The position numbers and the translations under genes are program-made. Below, piece after piece: positions 15,143 to 22,267 of a stretch of 22,267 nt of DNA (the first letter of the stretch is position 1; each line of letters starts with the position of its first letter). The stretch comes from RPQK01 sp041946865. GTDB lineage: Bacteria > Acidobacteriota > UBA6911 > RPQK01. The DNA is taken from contig JBHGBF010000066.1 of assembly GCA_041946865.1 (NCBI GenBank), positions 1 to 22,267 on the forward strand, read 5' to 3'. Under the pieces are notes generated by a model that was not told the origin of the DNA, did not search any database, and was given only the letters and a program-made list of their open reading frames with translations.

Positions 15143-16945
15143 GTGCAGTTTGAAACTCATGCAGTCACAACCACGATGGCGGCTGGATCTTCCGTCGATC
15201 TGATACCGCCTTGCGGAGGCCGACTAGTCGACCTGATTGTCTCAAAGCTGCAATTCCCCGAAGTTAGAAAGTATGCAACCAGTCTGCCTTCCGTCCAGAT
15301 TTCTGAGCGGACCCTCTGTGACCTCGAATGCCTCGCGACAGGCGCGTTTTCACCGCTCGACCGCTTCATGGGGAAAGAAGATTATCTATCGGTCCTCCAT
15401 TCGATGAGGCTGAAGGGTGGCCACTTGTTCCCGATCCCGATCATCCTTCCAGTCGAGCTCAGCAACGACATTCGCACCGGTCGCGACGTGGCACTGCGCG
15501 ATTCACGGAACAACCTGCTCGCGGTGATGAGAATCGACGAGGTGTTCGAATGGGACGCTTCTGAAGCGGCAGCGACGGTTCTCGGAACACGCGATTTGCG
15601 CCATCCGCTGGCTGCGGAGATGCACGCCTGGCCACGCTACAGTATCAGTGGTCCGCTTCGTGTCCTGGAAGTTGCCAGGCACCATGACTTCAGTGAGCTC
15701 AGGTTGACCCCCGCGCAGGTCCGCCAGCGGCTTCAGGAAAAAGAACGCGCCAATGTTGTCGCCTTTCAGACGCGTAATCCCCTCCATCGGGTACATGAGG
15801 AACTGACCAAGCGAGCGACCGAAGAGGTCAATGGAACCCTGCTGCTTCATCCTGCAGTCGGTGTGACGAAGCCAGGTGACATCGACCACTACACCCGAGT
15901 CCGGACGTACAAAATCCTGGCTTCGAATTACTACGACCAGGATCGTATTGTCCTGGCTCTGCTGCCCCTTGCGATGCGGATGGCCGGTCCCCGTGAAGCC
16001 CTCTGGCACGCGCTGATTCGTCGTAATTACGGCGCCAATCACCTGATCGTCGGCCGCGACCATGCGAGCCCGGGCAAAGACTCGGCCGGCAAGCCCTTCT
16101 ATCCGGCTTATAACGCACAGGAGTTGGTCCAACAATACAGCGAGGAACTTGGCGTCAAGATGGTGCCTTTTCGGCAGTTCGTTTACCTGCCCGAGGAAGA
16201 CAGGTATGAGGAAGAGTCCAAGATCTCCCCGACGACCCGGACGGCATCTATTTCGGGGACGCAAGTGCGTGAGGATTATCTTCGAAACGGCAAATTCCTT
16301 CCTGCCTGGTTCACCAGACCCGAGGTCGCACAGGTTCTTTTCGAGAGTCATCCGCCTCGGCACAAGCAAGGCGTCTGCATCTGGTTCACCGGGCTGAGCG
16401 GAGCCGGCAAATCAACCACCGCCGAGGTACTTGTCAGTTTGCTCATGGAATACGGCAGGCAGGTCACGGTGCTGGACGGCGACGTTGTTCGGACACATCT
16501 TTCCAAGGGCCTGGGATTCAGCCGGGAAGACAGGGATGCCAACATCAGGCGCATCGGGTTTGTCGCCTCGGAGATCGTTCGCCATGGGGGTACAGTCATT
16601 TGTGCGGCTGTGAGTCCATACCGGGCAACTCGCAATGATGTCCGGACCATGGTTGGAAATGACCGGTTCATCGAGGTCTTTGTGGACACACCTCTATCCG
16701 TCTGTGAGGAACGAGATGCCAAGGGAATGTACGCTCGGGCCCGCCGCGGCGAGCTCACCGGCTTCACGGGGATCGACGATCCTTATCAGCCTCCGGAAAA
16801 GCCGGAAATCACTCTGACCACGACGGAAAACTCGCCGGAGCAAAATGCGCGGGAAATAATGACCTATCTGGCCCGGAGAGGCTTCCTCGTTGCCCCGAGT
16901 CTTGGAACTCCTAACGCGGGCAACGGAAAAATGCAATCGCCTTAA
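15143..16945 (+). CDS. Bifunctional ATP sulfurylase / APS kinase (PAPS synthetase)
   Basis: A 600-residue fusion that makes PAPS from sulfate and ATP in two steps. Residues about 30-200 form the PUA-like N-terminal domain (LATGAFSPLDRFMG). The ATP sulfurylase catalytic part has QTRNPLHRVH (209-218), LLHPAVGVTKPGDI, LALLPLAMRMAGPREALWH and GRDHA (304-308). The APS kinase part begins near 410 with an intact P-loop GLSGAGKST (417-425), then LDGDVVR, LSKGLGFSREDRDANIRRIG, AAVSPYRATRNDVR, KGMYARARRGEL and TGFTGIDDPYQPP. Both active sites look complete, unlike fungal Met3, whose kinase domain is regulatory. The order, sulfurylase then kinase, matches the bacterial Sat/CysC fusions. Placed between two sulfotransferase genes and without sulfate-reduction genes, it most likely supplies PAPS for glycan sulfation. 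Confidence 0.95.
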   Translation: MQFETHAVTTTMAAGSSVDLIPPCGGRLVDLIVSKLQFPEVRKYATSLPSVQISERTLCDLECLATGAFSPLDRFMGKEDYLSVLHSMRLKGGHLFPIPIILPVELSNDIRTGRDVALRDSRNNLLAVMRIDEVFEWDASEAAATVLGTRDLRHPLAAEMHAWPRYSISGPLRVLEVARHHDFSELRLTPAQVRQRLQEKERANVVAFQTRNPLHRVHEELTKRATEEVNGTLLLHPAVGVTKPGDIDHYTRVRTYKILASNYYDQDRIVLALLPLAMRMAGPREALWHALIRRNYGANHLIVGRDHASPGKDSAGKPFYPAYNAQELVQQYSEELGVKMVPFRQFVYLPEEDRYEEESKISPTTRTASISGTQVREDYLRNGKFLPAWFTRPEVAQVLFESHPPRHKQGVCIWFTGLSGAGKSTTAEVLVSLLMEYGRQVTVLDGDVVRTHLSKGLGFSREDRDANIRRIGFVASEIVRHGGTVICAAVSPYRATRNDVRTMVGNDRFIEVFVDTPLSVCEERDAKGMYARARRGELTGFTGIDDPYQPPEKPEITLTTTENSPEQNAREIMTYLARRGFLVAPSLGTPNAGNGKMQSP

Positions 16946-16971
16946 GCTTACCAATTGACGGGGAGGTCCGT

Positions 16972-18051
16972 GTGAAGAACAAGCGAAAAGCTCAAATCAA
17001 GGTTGCAGTAATAGGTGTTGGGGCGATGGGCAGCCACCACGCCCGGATTTATGCCGAGATGCAGGACGTCCGGCTGGTGGGAGTGGCCGATCTGGATCGC
17101 ACTCGGGCAGCGACCATCGCCAGACGTTACGGCACGACCGGCTATTCTGACTATGGGACCCTGCTCGACCGGGCAAAGCCGGAAGCGGTAACCGTGGCCG
17201 TGCCCACCAGGCATCACCTCCCCGTCGCGTTGGAGGTTATGCAGCGCGGCATTCACCTGCTCCTCGAAAAGCCGATCTCTTACACTCTGGAGGAAGGACA
17301 ACAGATCGCGAAATGCAGCAGCGAGGCCGGCGTCCAACTAATGATCGGGCACGTGGAGAGGTTTAACCCGGCGATTATCCAACTTCGGGATCGGGTCAAC
17401 TCGGGTGAAGCCGGGAAGGTTTTTCAAATGGATGCCCGACGTCAGGGCCCGTTTCCTGCCAGGCCAATCGACGTCGGGGTCGTTGTCGATTTGGCTGTCC
17501 ACGACCTGGACGTCATCCGTTACGTCAGCGGCCAAGAAGTGATCAGGTTGTACGCCGAAACAGAACGGCGAATCCACAGCGACAATGAGGACCTTTTAAC
17601 CGGCGTGCTCCGTCTCCGGGACGGGACCGTCGCCACTCTGACCATCAACTGGCTCACCCCCCGCAAAGTCCGCGAACTGGAAGTCACCGGAGAATTGGGG
17701 ATGTTTCGCGTCAACTATCTGACCCAGGACCTTTTCTTCTTTCAGAACGGCTGCGCGGAGGCCGCGAAGGGGGACTGGGACAGCATGCACGTGTTTCGCG
17801 GCGTGAGTGAAGGTTGCATGATTCGATACGCCGTCGAGAAAAGGGAACCACTGAGGATCGAGCAGGAGGCATTCTTGAACGCCATACGGAATGGAACCAC
17901 GGTTCCCGTTACCGGCTGGGATGCGCTCGCTGCTCTTCGACTCGCGCATGCCACAGTCATCTCCGGTCTGGAGCATCACGACATTGCGCTCGGTATTGGC
18001 GACTCCCAAATCACCGTACTTCAACTGCAGTCCCAAGCCCAGCCGGCATAA
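16972..18051 (+). CDS. Gfo/Idh/MocA-family sugar dehydrogenase, possibly UDP-N-acetyl-sugar 3-dehydrogenase
   Basis: A 359-residue NAD(P)-dependent oxidoreductase. The N-terminal Rossmann domain has GVGAMGSHHARIYAEM (15-30) and VGVADLD. The family lysine is in LLLEKPIS (K100). GHVERFNPA (126-134) and VVDLAVHDLDVIRY with D173 and H177 are the substrate-side residues. These last two motifs are typical of the WlbA-like group, which oxidises C3 of UDP-GlcNAc or its uronic acid. That would make it partner to the acetyltransferase at 7283, with the aminotransferase encoded elsewhere. Start: GTG at 16972 behind GGGGAGG (16960-16966), 26 bases after the PAPS synthetase. The family call is firm; the substrate is inference. 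Confidence 0.88.
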   Translation: MKNKRKAQIKVAVIGVGAMGSHHARIYAEMQDVRLVGVADLDRTRAATIARRYGTTGYSDYGTLLDRAKPEAVTVAVPTRHHLPVALEVMQRGIHLLLEKPISYTLEEGQQIAKCSSEAGVQLMIGHVERFNPAIIQLRDRVNSGEAGKVFQMDARRQGPFPARPIDVGVVVDLAVHDLDVIRYVSGQEVIRLYAETERRIHSDNEDLLTGVLRLRDGTVATLTINWLTPRKVRELEVTGELGMFRVNYLTQDLFFFQNGCAEAAKGDWDSMHVFRGVSEGCMIRYAVEKREPLRIEQEAFLNAIRNGTTVPVTGWDALAALRLAHATVISGLEHHDIALGIGDSQITVLQLQSQAQPA

Positions 18052-18083
18052 GTGAGAATCCAGCTCAAGGCCTCAAACAAACT

Positions 18084-19763
18084 ATGAAAAACCATGACGA
18101 TCGTCTCCTGATCATCGGATTGGACGGAGCAACATGGGATGTTCTTGGCCCGTGGGTCGAGGATGGAACACTGCCTCATCTGGCCCGCCTGAGAACCCGC
18201 GGGAGATGGGCAGTTCTCCGTTCGACTATTCCACCCGTTACTGCCCCGGCCTGGAGCAGCTTTATGACCGGTAAAAAGCCGGGCAAACACGGGGTGTACC
18301 ATTTCGTCCGGCTTTTTGAAGAGGAAAAGGCGACCCCGGGCAGGCAGTTTGTCAGCGCACGGACGCTTCGATCCCCGGCAATATGGGATGTTCTGGGCCA
18401 TCATGACCGCATGGTGGGTCTCATCAACATTCCGCTTACTTACCCTCCGCGTCCCGTAAACGGTTTCATGATCACGGGCTTGCTTACTCCCAAGCATGCG
18501 AGCGTGTTCACCTATCCACCGGAGCTTTCGGCGTCCCTTACCGATTATCAGATCGACCTGGATCGTTTCGCCGGCAAGACTCCCTACCAAGATGAATTCG
18601 AAGACACGTTGACCTCTCCCAGCTTGGAGTTCCTCGGCGAATTCAGGACCATGCTCGAGAAACGCACGAGGGTTTGTTTCGACCTGATCGGTTCTCGCCC
18701 GTGGGATTTCTTCATGATTGTGTTCACCGGCCCGGATCGTTTGGGCCACTATTTCTGGAAGTATCACGCCCCCGTCAACGCTGGTTCAGACAACCCCGAA
18801 CTGACAGCCGGGGTTCGCAGCTACTACATGCGCCTCGACGAGATCGTCGGGGAACTGGTGGAGCGGGCTGGACGAGACACCAACATCCTGGTGATGTCGG
18901 ACCATGGAATGGGCCCGGTCCCATCAAAACAAATCCACATCGCCAGCTGGCTGCAGCAGCAGGGATGGGTAACCGCATGGACCCGAAAGTCGCGGCTTCC
19001 GGGCGCAGACATCATCCTCGCCCGATTGAAAATAGGACGTGATCGCGTGGGGCGAGTCATAAAATGGGTGCCGGGTTTGCTCAACTCCCGGGTCGTAAGA
19101 AGAACGATCAATGACCGGGCAATGGTCGTCGATCCGCAGCGAAGCATGGCCTATCCGGTTCCAATCTTCTTCAACATCGCCGGGATTCGTATCAACGCGA
19201 CGGGCGAGGCCGCGCGAAGAACAGCCGTCCAAAACCTGGAACGTAACCTTTCGCGTCTTCGTGACCCCGATACCGGCGAGCCGGTCATCAGAGAGATCTT
19301 TCCTGGCCGGGACTACTACTCGGCGGCGCCTGAGACCGTCCCGGACCTGATTGCGGTATCCGATCCGCGGTACTGCTTTAAGCATGCGCTGGGCTATTAC
19401 AACTCGGTCGTCACTCCCCGCCATGATCTGCGTGGACCGGCAAAGCACCGGATGGAGGGGATTTTCATGGCAGTTGGAAGAGGGATTACCCCGAAACCAG
19501 ACCCTCTACCCAGTGTTCACCTCGAAGACATCGCCCCCACCGCGCTGCACCTGATGGGAGTGCCGGTTCCTTCCGACATGGATGGGCGTGTCCTCACGGA
19601 GCTCTTCTCTACCGAATGCGCCCGCTCCAGGCCAGTAGCCGTCCAGGAGCCAGTTGGCTTCTGGCCTCGGCCGGATAGACGCGAATTTAGCAAGAGCGCA
19701 ATGTCGGCGGAAGACGAGGCATTCATTGAAAATCAGCTGCGCTCCCTCGGGTATCTGGATTAG
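18084..19763 (+). CDS. Alkaline-phosphatase-superfamily enzyme (type I phosphodiesterase/nucleotide pyrophosphatase type)
   Basis: A 559-residue predicted metal-dependent hydrolase or transferase of phosphate or sulfate esters. IIGLDGATWDVL gives the first metal Asp (D14). PPVTAPAWSSFMTG (50-63) holds the presumed nucleophile T53, then KKPGKHGVYHF. GPDRLGHYFW gives D218 and H222, and VMSDHGMGP gives D273 and H274. HRMEGIFMAVG and LEDIAPTALHLMGVPVPSDMDG near the end complete the family pattern. No signal peptide or membrane helix is clear. A Thr nucleophile points to the phosphodiesterase branch and not to classic sulfatases, which need a Cys or Ser converted to formylglycine. The frame is open from 17814 inside the dehydrogenase gene, but family similarity starts at this ATG; the ribosome site is weak. 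Next to sulfotransferases it could edit or transfer a charged group, or recycle PAP or another nucleotide by-product. Confidence 0.82.
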   Translation: MKNHDDRLLIIGLDGATWDVLGPWVEDGTLPHLARLRTRGRWAVLRSTIPPVTAPAWSSFMTGKKPGKHGVYHFVRLFEEEKATPGRQFVSARTLRSPAIWDVLGHHDRMVGLINIPLTYPPRPVNGFMITGLLTPKHASVFTYPPELSASLTDYQIDLDRFAGKTPYQDEFEDTLTSPSLEFLGEFRTMLEKRTRVCFDLIGSRPWDFFMIVFTGPDRLGHYFWKYHAPVNAGSDNPELTAGVRSYYMRLDEIVGELVERAGRDTNILVMSDHGMGPVPSKQIHIASWLQQQGWVTAWTRKSRLPGADIILARLKIGRDRVGRVIKWVPGLLNSRVVRRTINDRAMVVDPQRSMAYPVPIFFNIAGIRINATGEAARRTAVQNLERNLSRLRDPDTGEPVIREIFPGRDYYSAAPETVPDLIAVSDPRYCFKHALGYYNSVVTPRHDLRGPAKHRMEGIFMAVGRGITPKPDPLPSVHLEDIAPTALHLMGVPVPSDMDGRVLTELFSTECARSRPVAVQEPVGFWPRPDRREFSKSAMSAEDEAFIENQLRSLGYLD

Positions 19764-19768
19764 CAGTC

Positions 19769-20692
19769 ATGCCAAAACCGACGTACACCTTTGTCTCAGT
19801 CGCTACTTGCGCTTACTCGGGTGCGACCTTGTTGGCCTTCTTCCTCGGTGCGCACCCGGAAATCGCAAGCCTCGGTGAAATGGACGGGCTGATACCCACA
19901 GAAGATCCTGAACGGTACCAATGCTCTTGCAGACAGAAGATCAGGGAGTGCCACTTCTGGGCGAGAGTCGCTGAAGGAATGGCTCGTCGAGGGTTTCTTT
20001 TCGATCCTGGAAATTTTGACTTGCGCTTTAGTGTCCCCGGCTCGAAGGTGATTCGCTACCTGAGGACCGCATCGAGCGGAATCCCCCTGATGGACTCAAT
20101 TCGGGACTTCGCTTTCTTGACACTCACGTCGGAGGGCCCTCGCACGGCAGCCCTGGCCGCACGCAACGTGGCCTTTGTTGAGACTGTGCTGGAGGTCACG
20201 GGCAAGAGGATTCTCGTGGATACTTCGAAGGGGCTGCTTCGCCTTCCGGCCCTGGCCCGTTTGTCTGGGCTGGACCTGCGTGCAATTCACCTGGTACGCG
20301 ATGTCAGGGGAGTGGTGGCCTCAAGAAAACGCCGCGAGACTCCGTTGCCGGTCACCCGGATGGCCAGACAGTGGGCGACCAACAACCGCAGAATTCAGGC
20401 GTTGCTTGGCCGTCTGTTCGGCCATCGGTACCTGCGGATACGATACGAGGATCTGTGCCGGGACCTGGAAGGAACGCTTCGCTCAATTCAAGAATTCTGT
20501 GGTTGTCAGCAGGTGTTACTATCTCTCGATCCAGCAAAAACCCCGCATCACATTGTCGGCAACCCCATGCGCCTGCGTGGTGCCCCTGGTGTCCAAATTG
20601 ACGAACAGTGGCGAAAACTTTTGACCGGACAAGAGCAGGAAAATATTCGCAAGGTGGCCAACCCGCTGATTCGCCGCTTCGGCTACGCCTGA
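19769..20692 (+). CDS. PAPS-dependent sulfotransferase family protein (second)
   Basis: A 307-residue protein with the sulfotransferase fold marks: a 5'-phosphosulfate loop ATCAYSGATLLAFFLGAHPEI (12-32, core YSGATLL), and a 3'-phosphate site IHLVRDVRGVVAS (173-185) with R177 and S185. YLRIRYEDLCRDLEGTLRSI follows near residue 230. It differs from the first sulfotransferase in the loop sequence, in a cysteine group C52, C54 and C61 (CSCRQKIRECHFW), and in having no WFPECR-like stretch. That Cys region is seen in a distinct subfamily of bacterial sulfotransferases and might bind metal. It begins five bases after the phosphatase-superfamily gene and is probably translationally coupled to it. It likely sulfates another position of the same glycan; the acceptor is unknown. 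Confidence 0.82.
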   Translation: MPKPTYTFVSVATCAYSGATLLAFFLGAHPEIASLGEMDGLIPTEDPERYQCSCRQKIRECHFWARVAEGMARRGFLFDPGNFDLRFSVPGSKVIRYLRTASSGIPLMDSIRDFAFLTLTSEGPRTAALAARNVAFVETVLEVTGKRILVDTSKGLLRLPALARLSGLDLRAIHLVRDVRGVVASRKRRETPLPVTRMARQWATNNRRIQALLGRLFGHRYLRIRYEDLCRDLEGTLRSIQEFCGCQQVLLSLDPAKTPHHIVGNPMRLRGAPGVQIDEQWRKLLTGQEQENIRKVANPLIRRFGYA

Positions 20693-20702
20693 CTATTACA
20701 CT

Positions 20703-22121
20703 ATGCAAGGACCTGCTTATGCTCCCGCTTTCCGGCTGGACGACGTCATGCTCAGACGGCTGGCGCCGTTACTGGCTTGCTTCGTCTCAGCGCCCATGGC
20801 GATCCTCATCGGCCTCGGCGCCTGGGAGGTGGTTTTCCTGCCTTTGGTGATTGCTGCGAGTATCGTCATTTGCTATTCACCCCTTGGCGCCATTCTCATC
20901 TGGATACTGATCTTTCCCTATTTCGTCCGGGCGGCGGCGCCCTTGGGCGGTTCGATTGTCTATTGGGGATTGCACAGAATTATGATCATGGCCGCCCTCG
21001 CGTTCGCAGTGCTTCAAGTCCTGCACGGAAGTAGGCCCAAACCCAAATGGTACGCCGCCGAACTGGTCATGCTGTCGTTTCTTGGATTCATGATCGGCAG
21101 CATCGTCATCCGAAGCGACAACCCGGTCGAAATGCTGAGGCACTTTTTTGATCGTCTGTTCGTGCCCTTCGCCATGTACTTTCTGATCCGTTTTCTCTGT
21201 CCGACAGAAAGAGAGCTTCGCCAATTCATCCCCGTTGCCCTGATCACCATCGGACTTCAGGCGACAATCGGCACGATCAGTTGGTTTGCGCCCTCATTCA
21301 TGCCCGGAGTATGGCGCAGTGAAGGGGGAGACCGAGTGGTTGGCTCGTTCGCTAATCCGGCGACTTACACAAGCACGCTCATTTTCCTGTCCGCGTTCCT
21401 GTTCAACGCCGCTATGACCACAAAGCGCTCCCTTCCAAAAACAGTCTATCTGCTCGCCGTCGCGCTGACGTTTTTCTGCGTTTTTATCTCCTTCTCACGC
21501 GGGAGTTGGCTTGGAGGCTTTCTGGTACTGCTGGGCCTGTGTTTGGTCTATCCTCGGCTGATCATCATTTCCACCCTGCTCATGGCTCTCTTCATTTCGG
21601 GGCTCGGCTGGCTTCTGTTTAGCCGAGAACTGGACTTCGCTTCTCAGCGGCTGCAAAACGAGAGAACCGCTGAAGGCCGCATCATCACGTCGGCGGGGTC
21701 TGTGCGAATGATAGCGGCGAGGCCCTTATTTGGCTGGGGTTACGGTACTTACGATGAGCATGTCGTTGCTTTTAGGGGTTCAGTTGGAGACATTCCTGCC
21801 AAAACCCGCTCCACATCCCACAACACCTATCTGACGATGATGGCCGAGGACGGAGTTATAGCCTTCATCTTGTACGTGACACCCATCGGCTGGCTGTTCG
21901 TTCGCTCACTCCGCGTCTGGAAAAAACTGCCTCGCGACGGTTTTCCGAACCGGCGTTGGTTGGCATTGCTCTGGCTCTGCGTCTTGGATCATGTTGCAGT
22001 CAGCAGTTTCATGGATATGATTCGGTTTAACCTTTTTGGAACCAGTATCTTCTGGATGATTCTCGCGCTTATCGCGTGCGTGGTTTACCCATCAAAGAAT
22101 TGGCGGAAAACACTATCGTAA
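20703..22121 (+). CDS. Wzy-type O-antigen/EPS polymerase (O-antigen ligase family)
   Basis: A 472-residue membrane protein with about 11-12 hydrophobic segments. The signature region of the Wzy_C/O-antigen-ligase family is present: FANPATYTSTLIFLSAFLFN and ISFSRGSWLGGFLVLLGL mid-protein, a large periplasmic loop, then GWGYGTYDEH and SHNTYLTMMAEDGVIAFILY (from residue 372). It should join lipid-linked repeat units in the periplasm, or act as a ligase; the whole Wzx/Wzy/Wzz set in the operon favours polymerase. The ATG at 20703 has no clear ribosome site and starts ten bases after the previous stop. An in-frame ATG at 20748 (residue 16) is a possible alternative start. It is the last gene of the operon. 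Confidence 0.88.
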   Translation: MQGPAYAPAFRLDDVMLRRLAPLLACFVSAPMAILIGLGAWEVVFLPLVIAASIVICYSPLGAILIWILIFPYFVRAAAPLGGSIVYWGLHRIMIMAALAFAVLQVLHGSRPKPKWYAAELVMLSFLGFMIGSIVIRSDNPVEMLRHFFDRLFVPFAMYFLIRFLCPTERELRQFIPVALITIGLQATIGTISWFAPSFMPGVWRSEGGDRVVGSFANPATYTSTLIFLSAFLFNAAMTTKRSLPKTVYLLAVALTFFCVFISFSRGSWLGGFLVLLGLCLVYPRLIIISTLLMALFISGLGWLLFSRELDFASQRLQNERTAEGRIITSAGSVRMIAARPLFGWGYGTYDEHVVAFRGSVGDIPAKTRSTSHNTYLTMMAEDGVIAFILYVTPIGWLFVRSLRVWKKLPRDGFPNRRWLALLWLCVLDHVAVSSFMDMIRFNLFGTSIFWMILALIACVVYPSKNWRKTLS

Positions 22122-22141
22122 TCGAACGGGGCAGTTATTGT

Positions 22142-22231
22142 GGCCGGACTCTCCAGAATCCGGCAACCCGGCCGGTTTTTCGGCCGGGCTTAAAAAGGCG
22201 AGCCCGGCGCCGGACTCTGGAGAGTCCGGCC
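22142..22231. repeat. Compound palindromic (REP/BIME-like) element, possible operon terminator
   Basis: Two inverted 23-base copies (22142-22164 and 22209-22231) match at 22 of 23 positions. Each copy is itself nearly palindromic, around the core CCGGACTCT-CC-AGAGTCCGG. Between them lie two competing hairpins. One is CCCGGCCG/CGGCCGGG at 22167-22188, with loop GTTTTT. The other is GCCGGGCT/AGCCCGGC at 22183-22208. The element begins 20 bases after the polymerase stop. No T-run follows either stem, so intrinsic termination is not classic. The architecture resembles dispersed REP or BIME repeats that stabilise transcript 3' ends. Confidence 0.75.
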
Positions 22232-22267
22232 CTGGACTTTGGCGAAAATAAACAGATGTGTGAACGT
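22232..22267. other. Window end without a feature
   Basis: The last 36 bases are AT-richer than the repeat and contain no start or motif that I can support. They may be the leader of the next gene. Confidence 0.4.

Noticed and set aside
17814..18083. N-terminal extension of the phosphatase-superfamily protein
   Set aside because: It lies almost entirely inside the dehydrogenase gene in another frame and contains no family motif; similarity begins at the ATG at 18084.
1..22267. CRISPR arrays, tRNA or rRNA genes, insertion sequences
   Set aside because: No regularly spaced repeats, cloverleaf-like segments, transposase motifs or terminal inverted repeats with target duplications were seen; the only complex repeat is the one at the end of the operon.

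Overview
This window holds one long exopolysaccharide (EPS) or capsule biosynthesis locus from a moderately GC-rich, free-living bacterium. Its most distinctive content is a predicted polysaccharide-sulfation module. Secreted proteins that join fibronectin-III, BACON and DNRLRE domains, fused tyrosine-autokinase/co-polymerases and fused ATP sulfurylase/APS kinases are common in Acidobacteriota and similar soil or sediment lineages. I lean that way, but the sequence does not fix the taxon.

Layout: positions 1-391 contain no gene I can support. At 392-1444 (+) is a secreted FnIII-BACON-DNRLRE protein. It converges on a Crp/Fnr-type regulator at 1492-2211 (-), with a stem-loop between the two. 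The region 2212-2662 lies between the divergent regulator and EPS operon and carries a cluster of TGTC/GACA dyads that look like operators. From 2663 to 22121 fifteen genes run in the same direction with gaps of 4-61 bp, which suggests a single operon of about 19.5 kb. In order they are: Wzz/BY-kinase; initiating sugar-phosphate transferase; an unusual polysaccharide deacetylase; hexapeptide acetyltransferase; GT4; GT2; GT4; GT4; sulfotransferase 1; Wzx-like flippase; bifunctional ATP sulfurylase/APS kinase; Gfo/Idh/MocA dehydrogenase; alkaline-phosphatase-superfamily enzyme; sulfotransferase 2; Wzy-like polymerase. The operon is followed at 22142-22231 by a compound palindromic repeat.

How the genes work together (inference from families): the sugar transferase loads the first sugar phosphate onto undecaprenyl phosphate. 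The four glycosyltransferases extend the repeat unit. The dehydrogenase and hexapeptide acetyltransferase may help make an N-acetylated 3-amino sugar. The PAPS synthetase makes the sulfate donor, and two unrelated-looking sulfotransferases place sulfate on the glycan. The flippase exports the lipid-linked unit, the polymerase joins units, and the autokinase/co-polymerase controls chain length. The deacetylase and the phosphatase-superfamily enzyme may trim or modify the polymer. No outer-membrane export channel (Wza type), tyrosine phosphatase or DegT aminotransferase lies in the window, so the full pathway needs genes elsewhere.

Main points of interest: a dedicated sulfated-EPS pathway, a deacetylase whose metal-motif order looks rearranged, an FNR-like cysteine pattern in the adjacent regulator with candidate operators, and the palindromic repeat closing the operon.
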